Origin: Sarcocystis neurona
Lineage: Eukaryota; Apicomplexa; Conoidasida; Eucoccidiorida; Sarcocystidae
DNA: 64,000 nucleotides
Reading direction: 5' to 3'
Assembly: GCA_000727475.1 (NCBI GenBank)
Contig: KL647327.1
Coordinates: 513,011 to 577,010 of the forward strand
The notes under the pieces are model-generated. The model searched no databases and was not told where the DNA came from. It saw only the letters and a list, made by a program, of their open reading frames with translations. Positions 27,608-38,300 of the stretch are shown in pieces; the stretch's first letter is position 1, and the number at the start of each line of letters is the position of its first letter. Made by a program: the position numbers and the translations under genes.

Positions 27608-27770
27608 TGCGCACCAGAGACACCACCAGCAGCCCCTGCTGCAGGTTCTGCGCCTGTTCTTAGCCTCTTCTCACACTTACAGGAAAACTACGCACACAAA
27701 GCAGCGAGACGTAGCGTCACCTGCCTGGCCCTGCATTCGATTCTGCGCAAGTTCACCTGCGTACACATAC
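27608..27770 (+). repeat. Dispersed repeat, copy 1
   Basis: Starts at TGCGCACCAGAGACACCACC and ends at GTACACATAC. It matches 32728-32898 in order and orientation. Shared blocks include TGCGCACCAGA, CACCACC.GCAGC, GCGCCTGT, AAAGCAGCG / GAAGCAGCG, the block CTGCCTGGCCCTGC, TCGATTCTG and CCTGCGTACACATAC. The middle differs by several indels. Confidence 0.75.
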
Positions 27771-29926
27771 ATATGTATGTGTCCAGCCCTCTGTACATTT
27801 GTACACCATCAGCGGCGCCCCTGTTCCGTATACAGGTGTGCTCTACGCCATTGAACACCAACTGACCCCTACAGACAGGAGCCTGCTAACATAAATTTCG
27901 GGAATGCAGTGCGTGTTAATCCACACGCGTATGTCTACTCGAAGAAAATGACCGCGATCAATCACGTGTGGTTTCTAAAATTGTATACGCGCACGGACGT
28001 GGATGCACACACGGCTACGTGTGCAGACGAAGCTGTCAACTTGGCAGAAGACAGAAACGTGTGCGTTTGTGCACCTTCAACAGAACTGCCTCCTACTTAA
28101 GTGGGCGCACGGTGCCCGCAGTTCCTCTTGGCGTCAGTCAGTGTTATATTAATCTATCGGCCCATCTATAGTTGTCAGAAGAAATACGCAGGTGGACTGG
28201 CCACCGCACATACTCCACGTCTACGATCCTGCCTACAGAACCGCAAGAATCACGAATGGGTCCTCCTTCAACCCACACCACTTGTCGGCTTCTCTCTCTC
28301 CTCCTGTGCTACGTAAATTTCAGACGCGAGCGCAACTGCGGCCCTTAATTCGTCTTCCTGTTGGCACACTTCCAACATATACATGTGTCGCATAGGCTGC
28401 AATGGCGTATCTTTGTGCGCCCTACCGTCTGTTTCTGCGTAAGAGAGATACACGTTTAACATATGTATAAAAATGCGTGTATGCGTACGCTTTCACAGAC
28501 ATACGTCTACGTTCGCGTTGGTAAGCAGCGGGACCCCACATCGGGAAGGAGAAAGAAACCACATATGTAAACGTCCAGATGTATGCAGCAGACGGTAGGT
28601 GAGCCTTAATACTCACATACGGAGCACTTAGACGTATATGTCACTGACGTTGTAGTAGAGGATTCGCAAGAGCTGTTGCACAACTTCAGGCCTACACGAC
28701 ATTGGCTGGAGTGGACGGAGTCATACAATCACCAGCATACGTACATATATACATATGTAAAAATATATAAGGCATATCTTTCACTTTTGTACTATGTATT
28801 GAGGCTGTCTTCACGTACGTCTGCGTACGTATCCGGCATCCCGTATATGTGTGTGTATACGCACAAAACATACGTTTTATATAACATATCGATCTGTGTA
28901 CACGTATATGTGCACGCCCTCCTCTGCAGGCATTCATGTGTGCACGTCTGTCTCCGGTTTTGCCTCAAATTGTCCCTCCTGCGCAAGTGTGTGTCCAGCA
29001 GCTGTCCAGTCCACCGCCTAGCAACTACGTCTTCTCCGGTCTCCTTCCTATTTTCACATGCTCGCTCGTTCCATCTGGCTAAATAGACAAAATCACCTCT
29101 CTCCCTGCTACAGGCTAACCTGTATGCACATGTGTACATCGATGTAAACACGCCGTATACGCGTAGTACCATTACATCCAGACGTAGATGAACACATAGT
29201 GTAGATGTAAGTTGATCTCGACTTGCGGCCATCTTTTCAGATAGACACGCATATCCATACGTAGAAATATAGAGGCGTGCTGATAAGGCCCGCTCCTTTT
29301 TTATCAACGGCGGCTTTGCCGGGTCGCACAGTCCAGTCTCTCTCTCGCTACGGCAGCGGTGAGCACGCCAGGCAGATAGCGGACGGCGGCGTACGCAGCA
29401 CCACGCGTGCGCATGCGCGGCTGTTGAAAAAAAAGTGCTGCGTCATGAACGACAGGACGGGAAATAATCTTTTGCCTTCTGTTTCCGCACCAGCATGTCA
29501 TTCCCAAGTCGTTCGCTTCCCCCGTGTAATTCTCCGGGCACACTTTTCCCCGTGGCTTCCTGCCCTCTTCCTCCATCAGAGAGCGCAGGGGTCTCTGTTT
29601 AAGAGTACATTTGTCACTTTTTTCGCGTCCCGTTGCGTCTCCTTTCCGACAAATCGTCGCCCCCAGACGCAGCCGCCTCGTGCCTTGCAAAGCACCAGCC
29701 GCTGCTGCGGTTATTCGTCCTACTCCGGCGGCGCGGAGGTGCCTCGCTGCTACCGAGAGGCTCTCTTGCCACTTTTGCCTGCGCAACTGCCCTCTCCAGC
29801 TGCTCTTTCTGCTCTTACAGCGGAAGCGAGAGTCCATTCCTTCCCTGCTGCTTTTCTCGCGAGCAAAAGTCGGTGCTGGTGGTGGGAGAAAGTTCACTGC
29901 TTCTTCCTGCCGTGCTGCTGACTGCC

Positions 29927-31306
29927 CTACGAGCCGGCCTTCTGCGTTGCCGAACACCGCGATACCGGCCAAGGCGGCACTGCAAAGTTGAAGAGCCACT
30001 CGCCTGGTTCATGAGAGTCTGCAATGCATGAAGACAGGAGGAAAATCAGAAGGAAGCGTCAGTACTCCTCTGTGGGTATGTGTGCGTGTGTTAGCATTCG
30101 CTCCATATATGCGTCCTTTTTTTCGGCGTACGTGCGTGGTGGACTAGCTCTGTCACTGCTACACCGCGTTGAGAGAGCGTGAACAGCGGTTGCTGCTACC
30201 GTTGTCCAGGAAAAGCTTCTGCAGTCGCTCTCGCTGCTGCTGCGCGTCGTCCCGGTGGGCGGAAGCAGTGTGGCAGCGGGGAGTGGCGCGAGAGGGGGGG
30301 AGGCAACAGGCCTGGTTGCGCTTCTGGGAATGGCGCAGCTACACAGACAGCAGCAGCAGCAACTACGGACGCGTAGTAGCGGAGAAACTGCGGAACGAAC
30401 GGCGTGTGAAGCGGGGGAGAGGCAGGAGCAGCAGATGCTTCTCCGCGCCAAGGAGGAAGGCCAGCAGTTGTCCGCTGTTAACAGGCCGCACTCGCTTGCA
30501 AGCCTGCGCCAGAGGGGTGGCGACGTAGACTGCAGCAGCACTCGCAGCGGCAGAACGTGAAGACGCTTCAGTCCCGGAAGCAGCGCTGCCAGCAGAGTAC
30601 CAAGCGAGTGACAGGAGCCGCTGCAGCAGCTGCTCTCGCTGCACCTTGGCAAGCTGCTGCTGTTGTTGTGGAAGCTACAGCCGCAGCTGCGGCATCTGCT
30701 CTCGTTGCCCTTGACGAGCTGTGTTGGGGAGGGTACAGCCGCCCCTGCTGCAGTTATGCGGAAGTAAGGACAGCACCTTTCCCCTCCCAGCAGGTCCTGT
30801 TAGTAGAGCAAGAGACCGCACGTGTGGACAGCGCAACTCCTCTTCCCTTCTCGAAAGCAGAAGCTGCGCTGCCGCAGGAGCTGTTCACGCGATGCCCGAA
30901 GGCAACAGCTGCGGCTGCTGATGCAGTCACCACTGCTGCAGTGTTCGTTCTTCGTGTCTCTGTGCGTAAGTTTGCTGCTGCAGCAACAGCTGCTGCGCGT
31001 GCCAGTGCTGCTGCTACCGTCCTTCTACAGCCACTGCTGCGGTTGCTGTGGAGAAAGCGTTGCTGACAGCGCGTTTCCCTGCTGCTGTTTTCCTCAGGTG
31101 CGGCAGCTGCTGCTGTGGCTCACACGGCGGACTCTGTGCATACTGCTTGCAGTAGCAGCAGCCCTCCTCACAGCAGTGCTGCTTTGACAGCCGCGGCAGC
31201 AGATGCAGCAGCAGCTCTCGCCAGATCGACGGCAAACGTTGCAATAAGTTGGGCACCAGCGCGGCGTACAACAGCGTTTTCAGCCGTGTGGCAGGGGCGG
31301 CAGCTA
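29927..31306 (-). CDS. Unrecognised multi-exon gene (5' end not resolved)
   Basis: The terminal exon 30018-29927 follows a strong acceptor (CTTCATGCATTGCAG) and encodes SHEPGEWLFNFAVPPWP... to a TAG. It joins in phase 1 to a 40-nt exon at 30239-30200 (QQRERLQKLFLDN) bounded by CGCAG and GTAGCA, giving LFLDN-D-SHEPGEW. Upstream, 31306-31144 reads as a Leu-rich amphipathic exon (ATRLKTLLYAALVPNLLQRL ... CCEEGCCYCK) with a GTATGC donor, and 30674-30363 holds a plausible frame (QLAKVQREQLLQRLLSLAWY). How these central pieces join is not settled. No family was recognised. The gene lies head to head with the RING gene starting at 32382. The N-terminus and start codon were not found; an initial exon may lie between 31.3 and 32.2 kb. 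Reality of the last two exons is fairly secure; the rest is tentative. Confidence 0.42.
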
Positions 31307-31720
31307 CTTCTCGAGCAACAGCAGACGCGCAGCATGTGTAGAACAGCAGCAGCAGCAGGTGCAGCAGTAGCAGCGGCAACTTTTCGTTAAATAACAGCAA
31401 AAGATTAGCAGCCTCTCATCTTCTTCCCCTGCAGCAACCGCAGCGGTTCACTACAACAGCAGGGGCAGCAGCAGGGCGAGGCACGTCATTATTGACCGTC
31501 CGTCTTGATAGCAGGAGCAGACGGAAGGACAGCAGCGCCGTACGGAGCGGCTGCAGCGGAAAGGGAGGGACCAGCAGCAGCAGCAGCGGAGGAGGAGGAG
31601 CAGCAGCAGCGGAGGAGGAGCAGCAGCAGCAGACGAAGCCCAGGTGCGGCAAGACGCCTACGAGCTACAGCAGCTCCCATCAAGCAGCAGCTCGCGGGAA
31701 GGCGCTGCACGAGCAGCAGG

Positions 31721-31920
31721 AGCACAGACACCGCAGCAGGTGTATAGACACCGCAGCAGGTGTATAGACACCGCAGCAGGTGTATAGACACCGCAGCAGG
31801 TGTATAGACACCGCAGCAGGTGTATAGACACCGCAGCAGGTGTATAGACACCGCAGCAGGTGTACAGACACCGCTGCAGGTGTACAGACACCGCGGTAGG
31901 TGTACGGACACAGCAGCAGT
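31721..31920. repeat. 20-bp minisatellite, ten copies
   Basis: The unit TGTATAGACACCGCAGCAGG repeats without interruption. The first copy is a variant (AGCACAGACA...), six central copies are identical (31741-31860), and the last three carry scattered substitutions (TGTACAGACA, CCGCTGCAGG, CCGCGGTAGG). Because 20 is not a multiple of 3, any translation rotates through all three frames every 60 bp. It lies between the divergent gene ending at 29927 and the RING gene start at 32382. Confidence 0.95.
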
Positions 31921-32381
31921 AGCCTTCCCAGTAAAGAGCGCACTGGGGAGCAACAGCAGCAGCAACTCCTACACGAAAGCAGCGGTTAGAGAGGAGGAGC
32001 GGAGCCGAGCCGGAGAGCCAGGAGAGAACTGTACGATCTACAGAAGAACAGCAGCAGACTCGTAGCGGCGTTAGGCAACAGCAGGGCAGGATATCGACGA
32101 ACAGCAGGAGCTGCTGCCGCACGAGACCAACGGCAGCAGCCGCAGAAAGGAAGTGCAGCGACTGCGGCAGACCTGCAGGGGATCTTCCTTTGTGTCCGCG
32201 CCCTTTTCTGTAGACAAATATACTTCTACATTTCAACATACGAGATCTTTGTTGCTTGTCTCGCGTAGGTGTCTCCGTAGTGTACGTACACCGCGTAAAT
32301 CGGGAACACACACACACGCACACACAGACGTGGTCATCGGGTTGGGGAGGGGCGGTGGGCTTTTTCTGCGCGGCGTCTCGC

Positions 32382-35300
32382 ATGATGGAGACGGTGCCTC
32401 CGGCGACCGCCGCGCAGCAGGCGGTGGCCCGAGTGGAAGCGGCGCTCGTCCAGCAGCAGGCAGAAAAAGAGGCAGTCGCGGGGGACGCGATGTTGCAGGG
32501 GCTGTACACGCTCGCGAGACGTCCCGCGTTCGCTGCTGCTGCGCCTGCTGAGGAAGACGACCTCCCGCTGCTCTTCGATACGCGCCCTTCCTCCGGCGCC
32601 CACAACAGCCTCTGTCTCGTCGCCATGGTGCTGCTGCTGCTTTGGCTGGTGCACCTGCTGCTGCGTCTCTTCACGCTGCGCAGAATCACGCGGCAGCTCC
32701 GGCTGCAGCAGGTGAGTGGCACGCCTCTGCGCACCAGAAGCACCACCGGCAGCAACAGCAGCAGCTCCGCGGCCGCTGCGCCTGTGCTCCACCTCTTGTC
32801 ACGTGTACCGGGAAGCTAGGCGCACGAAGCAGCGGAACACAGCGTCATCTGCCTGGCCCTGCGCTCGATTCTGTGCGCCTTCTCCTGCGTACACATACGT
32901 ATACGTATCGATCTGTCTACCTATCCATCTATATCTGTATATATGTGTGGGCATACATATGTCCATTTGTGTGTGTATTTGGCTCTGTATGGCACTCCCA
33001 CCATTTGCACACGTACGTTCGTAGCTATCGCTCTCGCTGGCTCTCCCCGTCTCCGTCTCCGTCTCCTTCGAGACTCGAGCGTAATAGCTTATACTGGTAT
33101 AGTAATTCTGCGACTTGAATTCAATTTAAAAAACTATTTTTCATACAAAAACCTCTTTCTGTAGAGAGGGGACTTGTCGTCTGTTCATCCCCCGGTCTCT
33201 ACGTAAGCGTCCACGTGCAGCAAGCATATGTATCTCCATTTATACATCTTCATCTGTCCTCTCGCTGCAGTTGTACGTATACGTACATATATATGTGTCT
33301 GTGTGCGTCTCTGTATATCTCTTGTGTCTCTCTCTGAGTATATTATCTCTGGCCCGTGGGCTCTCTCTGCAGTTGTCAATATACGCATATATATATATAT
33401 ATACATACGTATGTATCTGTATGTCTCTGTGTCTTTTCTTATCTCTGTCCGCCACCGTCTATCGCTGTATAGACATGACTTCCTCTCCTGTTCCTCTCTC
33501 TATCGTTAGTGGAAGCCTGCCTTTTTCTGAGGGCGTGCTTCCAGAACTGTCTCTCCTGTTATACACGCTTGCAGTAGTTTCCTCTTTCCGTGTGTCTATT
33601 GTAGCAATAGCACCTCCGCTTCTCCTGCGCACTGTTCACATGCAGAAAAAGAAAATTTGTATGTACAAATGCGAGTGCGTCTACATGTATAGAAACGCTA
33701 CTCCCTCTCCTGCCACGCCTGTCTCCGACATTCTCTATCTACACATGTATATATATATACACATATATATATAGGTATATATATATCGCGTGTATGAGCG
33801 CGTCTCTATGACTGTTCACACAAATGTGGAGAGACGCGTGTGAGCTGTTGGCGTTTTGCAGTTGTGTGGGTGCTGCATGCTGCTCTGCGGTCGCGGCTGC
33901 TGCTGCTGCTCTGCGGTCGCGGCTGCTGCTGCTGCTGCTGCTCTGCTGTCGCGGCTGCTGCTGCTGCTGCTCTGCTGTCGCGGCTGCTGCTGCTGCTCTG
34001 CTGTCGCGACTGCTGCTGCTCTGCTGTTGCCGTTGCTTTTTCTTGGGTGCCGGCGTTGGTGTGACCAGTATGGGGTGATAGTGCGCGCGTGCTGCGCGCG
34101 CAGTCGCTGCCGGTTCGGCGTTTCCTCCGATGTGTCGATGCTGCCAGTCTGGAGGAAAGCGCATGCAGCTGCTGCGTTTGCTGTTGCTGCTGCTATTGCT
34201 GCCGCCTTTGCTGCCGGTTGGAGACAGACGCCCGTCGTCCTGAGGGGACTCGCGTGTTACGCAGATGACCTGCAGCGGCTCGCCCGGGCGCACTTCGAGA
34301 AGGTGGTGCGGAGCCACACTCCTGCAGCGCCGATCGCTCTCCTACGAGTTCGTGTTGCTGCGCAAGTGAAGGCCGTTCGAGCAGCAGCAGCTGCAGCGAG
34401 AAGCGGGGGCAACGCCGAGGACGTGGCTCTGTGTGGACGACGCTTCCAAAGTCCTGCTGCGGCAGCAGGCGCAGCTGCAGTAGCGCGTGCCAGAGCAGCA
34501 GCAGCGCAAAGGGCAGCGGATGCAGCCTTGTGCAGCCGACCTGCTTCAGAACAGCGACAGGCGACCCAGGACGAACAGCAGCCACTGCAGGAGGAACAGC
34601 AGCAGAGGAGAGTCGGAAAGGAGAAGAGAGGGGAAGGAGATCCGCGCTTGGTGAAGCAGCAGCGGCCGCAGCAAAATCGGACGGAGTCGCAGCTATTACG
34701 CCTGGGGAGTGGACAGAGCAGCAGCCGCCAGATAGAAGTCGTGCGGCAGGACAACGAAGAAGAGCGCGGAGTCGCTGCTGCAGGAGATGGCAGAACAGAA
34801 GAGGCAGCAGCAGCGGCCAGAACTGCAGCAGCAGCAGCAGCATTGGGAGAAGGCGTCGGAGCAGCAGAAGACCTCGAGCTGCTTGTAGACGCGGCAGAAA
34901 CTACTCACATTTTTGTGTACTGGGGAGTCGACGTGCGGGCATTACAGCGACTGGTGAGTTCGCGAGGCTCCACAGCAGCAGGTGCGCAGTGGTGGAAGAA
35001 ACGAAAACAGCAGCGTTGAACAGGCGCACGAGTAGCGGGGGGAGGAGCGGAGGCAGGGAAGTAGAACAGTAGCGGGATGCGCGAACCGACGTAGAATAGC
35101 GGCAGCAGCCAAGACTCCACACAAAACAGAGCCAGCAGCAGTGCGAAGCAGCAGGAGCCGCGGGACGCAGAGCAACAGCGACAACACAGGCTTACACCGA
35201 CGTGCAGCAGCAGGAGCTGACGCCGAGGTACATCAGCAGGAGCCTACGCCGACGTACAGCAGGAGGAGCTTACGCGGGGGTACAGCAGCAGGAGCTCACG

Positions 35301-38300
35301 CCGAGGTTCAGCAGCAGGAGCTTACGTCGAGGTTCAGCAGCAGCAGCAGCAGTGGACACTCACCGGCAGCAACTTGATCCGCAGAATATGTGAAGAAACC
35401 GCAGCAGGTGGAGAAAAGTGAACAGCAGCAGCAGCGATACTGCCGAAGCGCCATGTCGGTGGCCGCGGAGGCTGAGAGGCAGCAACTAAAGCACCGGGCC
35501 AAGCACTGCCCAGAGCCACTTCGCAGCAGCGGCAGCGCAGCAGAAGCCGGAAGGTGCTGGACGAGGAGGACAGCAGCAGCACGCGAGTACCGCACAGCAC
35601 AGGAGCACTGCAGCAGCAAGAGACCATCAGAGGGTGGAGAGCAGCAGCAGAGAACGAGAGCGGCAGCAGGCGTGTTGCTTTTTTGTGAGCAGCAGCAGGA
35701 GTGGGGAAACCGAGTGACTGCAACTTGTGGTAGGAGGTCGTCTCCAACCACCCCTGCTGCAGCTTTTTAGGCTTCTCTGCGGCACTGTGTGGAGCGCGGG
35801 GTGTTCGTACACGCGGAAGCCCTGTGTAGCTGGAAGCAGGTCTATTTTTAGGGACGTCTGCGTATCACGCAACCGCAGACTCAGAAAGTAGATGTCCTTC
35901 ACACGCGGCGCTGCCTAGGCGAGTAGCCTTTAAAGTTTTAACGGACCTGGGTTTGCTCCAGCACTGCAGCATAACTGCTGCTGGTTCAAACCAGCCATCA
36001 ATGGGTCTATTTTAGTCTCAAACACGTGTTACCTACAATATATACTGGTGCTGTTGCTGGTGTTGCATGTTACCTACCATATATACTGGTGCTGCTGCTG
36101 GTGTTACATATGTGTACATCCATACACATACGTGTATACTGGTGCTGCTGCTGCTGTTGTGTATCTACGTCCACCTTTCTCTCTCTATAAATATATATAT
36201 ATATATATATGTACATGCGTATGATGGGGCTGCTGCTGCTGGTGTTGTATATCTGTCCATCTATCTATCTACCTATATATATATTATATATATCTTGGTG
36301 GTGCTGCTGCCGTTGCTGCTGAAGAAATGGCTGCGTGGTTTCTGCTTCTGTCAGGAGCTGATTTTCGTCCTGCTGCTGCTGTTGCAGAAGAGCCGGGTGT
36401 TGCGAAGTGTGGAGACGCTGCTGCTGTTGTTGCTGTTGTTGCGCTGCTGCTGCTGGTACTGCTCCTGTTGCTGCCAACTGTGACTGCTGCCATCGTTGCT
36501 TGTCTTGCTGGCGCACTCTCGTCTTCCTGCCGCTGTTGTTGACTTTGCTGCTGCTGGACGCCGCCGCCCTGCGGGCTTCATTCCTGCCGTTGCTGCTGCT
36601 GTGGGGTGGGCGCATCAGCTTGATAAGAAAGAAGAGGAGCCGCAGGCGCTGGCCCGGGGCTTTCTGCAGGAGCCCCTGCGGCGCCTCCCCCAGTCGATGA
36701 GGCAGCTCTTCGGACGGCGCTTCCGCCCAGGAGGAGGCTCGGCGCCAGCAGCAGCTCAGAGCGACGTTTCCCGCTCTCTTCTCGAGCTGGAACATCTTGA
36801 CGGTGCGCCGCGGGACCTTCCTTCCTGCAAAGGGTGTCGATTTGCATGTATGTGTGTGCGTGTGTGCGTCTCCGTTTTCTCCGGCTGTCTTCTCTGTGTA
36901 GCGAACTTCTCTTTATCTCCCTTTGTCTGGCCCTTCTCTCTCGCTTTCTGTGGAGAGACCCTTCTCTTTGCTGTTCTCGCCTTTTGTGGCACGTGGACAA
37001 CTGCTACAGGAGAACGCAGACAAGGTATGCGTCTGTCTGGCGTAACTTTCTACTTCTACGTATACCGTTGGGACGAAAAAGGAAGCCACCGGCTTCGAAG
37101 AGAACGGTGCACAGCCACCCGCTGCATATAACCCCATATTCATATGTATGCGTCGCACAGCCGCAGATTCAAAGACGTATACGTATACCTGCAGAGACGT
37201 ACACGCATACATACAGATACATGCATACACACGTCTACACATACGGAGATATATATGCACGCTCTTGAAACGATATGTATGAGAGCCGCAGCAAGTAGCA
37301 GAAGAGGCTCGGGTCTGCGTTTCAACGACGGCTTCAAAGACATGTATGCATGTGCGTGTGGGAGAGATTCTTCTTCTTTTGTGGCAGCTGCGAAGTGGGG
37401 AGGATCCGTAGAACAGCAACGCTTGCCGGGACGCGTTATATACGCATGCAGACAGCAGCGCGGCACCGGGGAGCCATATATCATATATGTATATATGTGT
37501 CGTTTTGACGACAGCAAGGACACCCACAGCAGCCTCGAGGTTGAAGTGTCTCTGTAATCAGAGAGCGACAACGCGCGGTGACCTCCCAAGGACCGCTCTG
37601 CTGCATGCGCGACGTTTCCTTTTTTTTCTGTCCACGAAATGGAGCTTCTTCTCCACCTCCACAAGCGTACCTCTCCACAGAAGTACCCGCGGATACGCCC
37701 TACTTTTCTTTCCGTAGTTATATACGTCCCTATTCGTGCCTGCTGGGAAGGACGCGTGAGGGGGACACACGCCTGTCTGTGACGATGGACAGCGGGTCGT
37801 AGCAGCAGCGGCTGCAACACTCTCAGAAGCCTGCGCGCCTCGACAGACTTATCGGTCGGTGTCTCCCTCTCTATCTTTCTCTGTGTCTCCGTGTATGCTT
37901 CTCCCCCTGTGTGCCTATCTGTCTGTATATTTACCTCTCTGACCCGCTGTTTTTCTGTGTATCTATCTACGTGTGTCCCTGTGTCTCTGCCTGTGTCTCC
38001 TTGCATATATCTACCTGTCTATCCATGTACCTGTATCTCTGCCCGTGTCTCTTTCTATAAATCTGCTGCTCTGTGTGTATGTCTATCGTCTACTTCTAAG
38101 TCGCAACAGAAGTCCCTCTTCTCCGTTCCTTCTCTTTGTATACGTTCGTGTCGCCCTGTGTGTGTCTATCTCTGTGTGTCCCTATCTCTCCATATATATA
38201 TCTGGTTTCCGCTCTTTCTGTGTACCTATATCTTTCTCTGTTTCTAGTAGATGTAGTGACACAGAAATACATATATATATATATATGCGTATGTGTGTCG

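Larger units (their letters stand above)
22049..29926. other. Mostly repeat-poor segment with CTG/CAG islands
   Basis: No gene is supported. Compositional islands rich in CTG or CAG lie at about 22.1-22.7, 23.3-23.8, 24.2-24.4 and 26.75-27.65 kb; the rest resembles the 5-13 kb segment. At 24.2 kb a good pyrimidine-rich acceptor (TTCTGCAG, ending 24248) is followed 13 bases later by a GTGAGG donor, so small exons may be hidden here. A 231-codon open frame at 29304-29999 on the minus strand has no ATG and is not called. The sequence near 27.2-27.36 kb is a tandem duplication, and 27608-27770 is a copy of sequence found again at 32.73 kb. Confidence 0.5.

Noticed and set aside
29304..29999. 231-codon open frame on minus beginning ALQLCSAALAGIAVFGNAEG, like a signal peptide
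   Set aside because: The frame opens with GTG just after a stop and has no ATG at the start. The splice-supported terminal exon at 30018-29927 uses another frame over the same bases.
31721..31920. CRISPR-like regular array
   Set aside because: The units are contiguous with no unique spacers and the genome is eukaryotic; it is a minisatellite.
31658..32755. 365-codon minus frame containing CVYTPAAVSIHLL repeats
   Set aside because: The repeat protein is only the 20-bp minisatellite read through three frames, and the frame runs antisense through the supported first exon of the RING gene.
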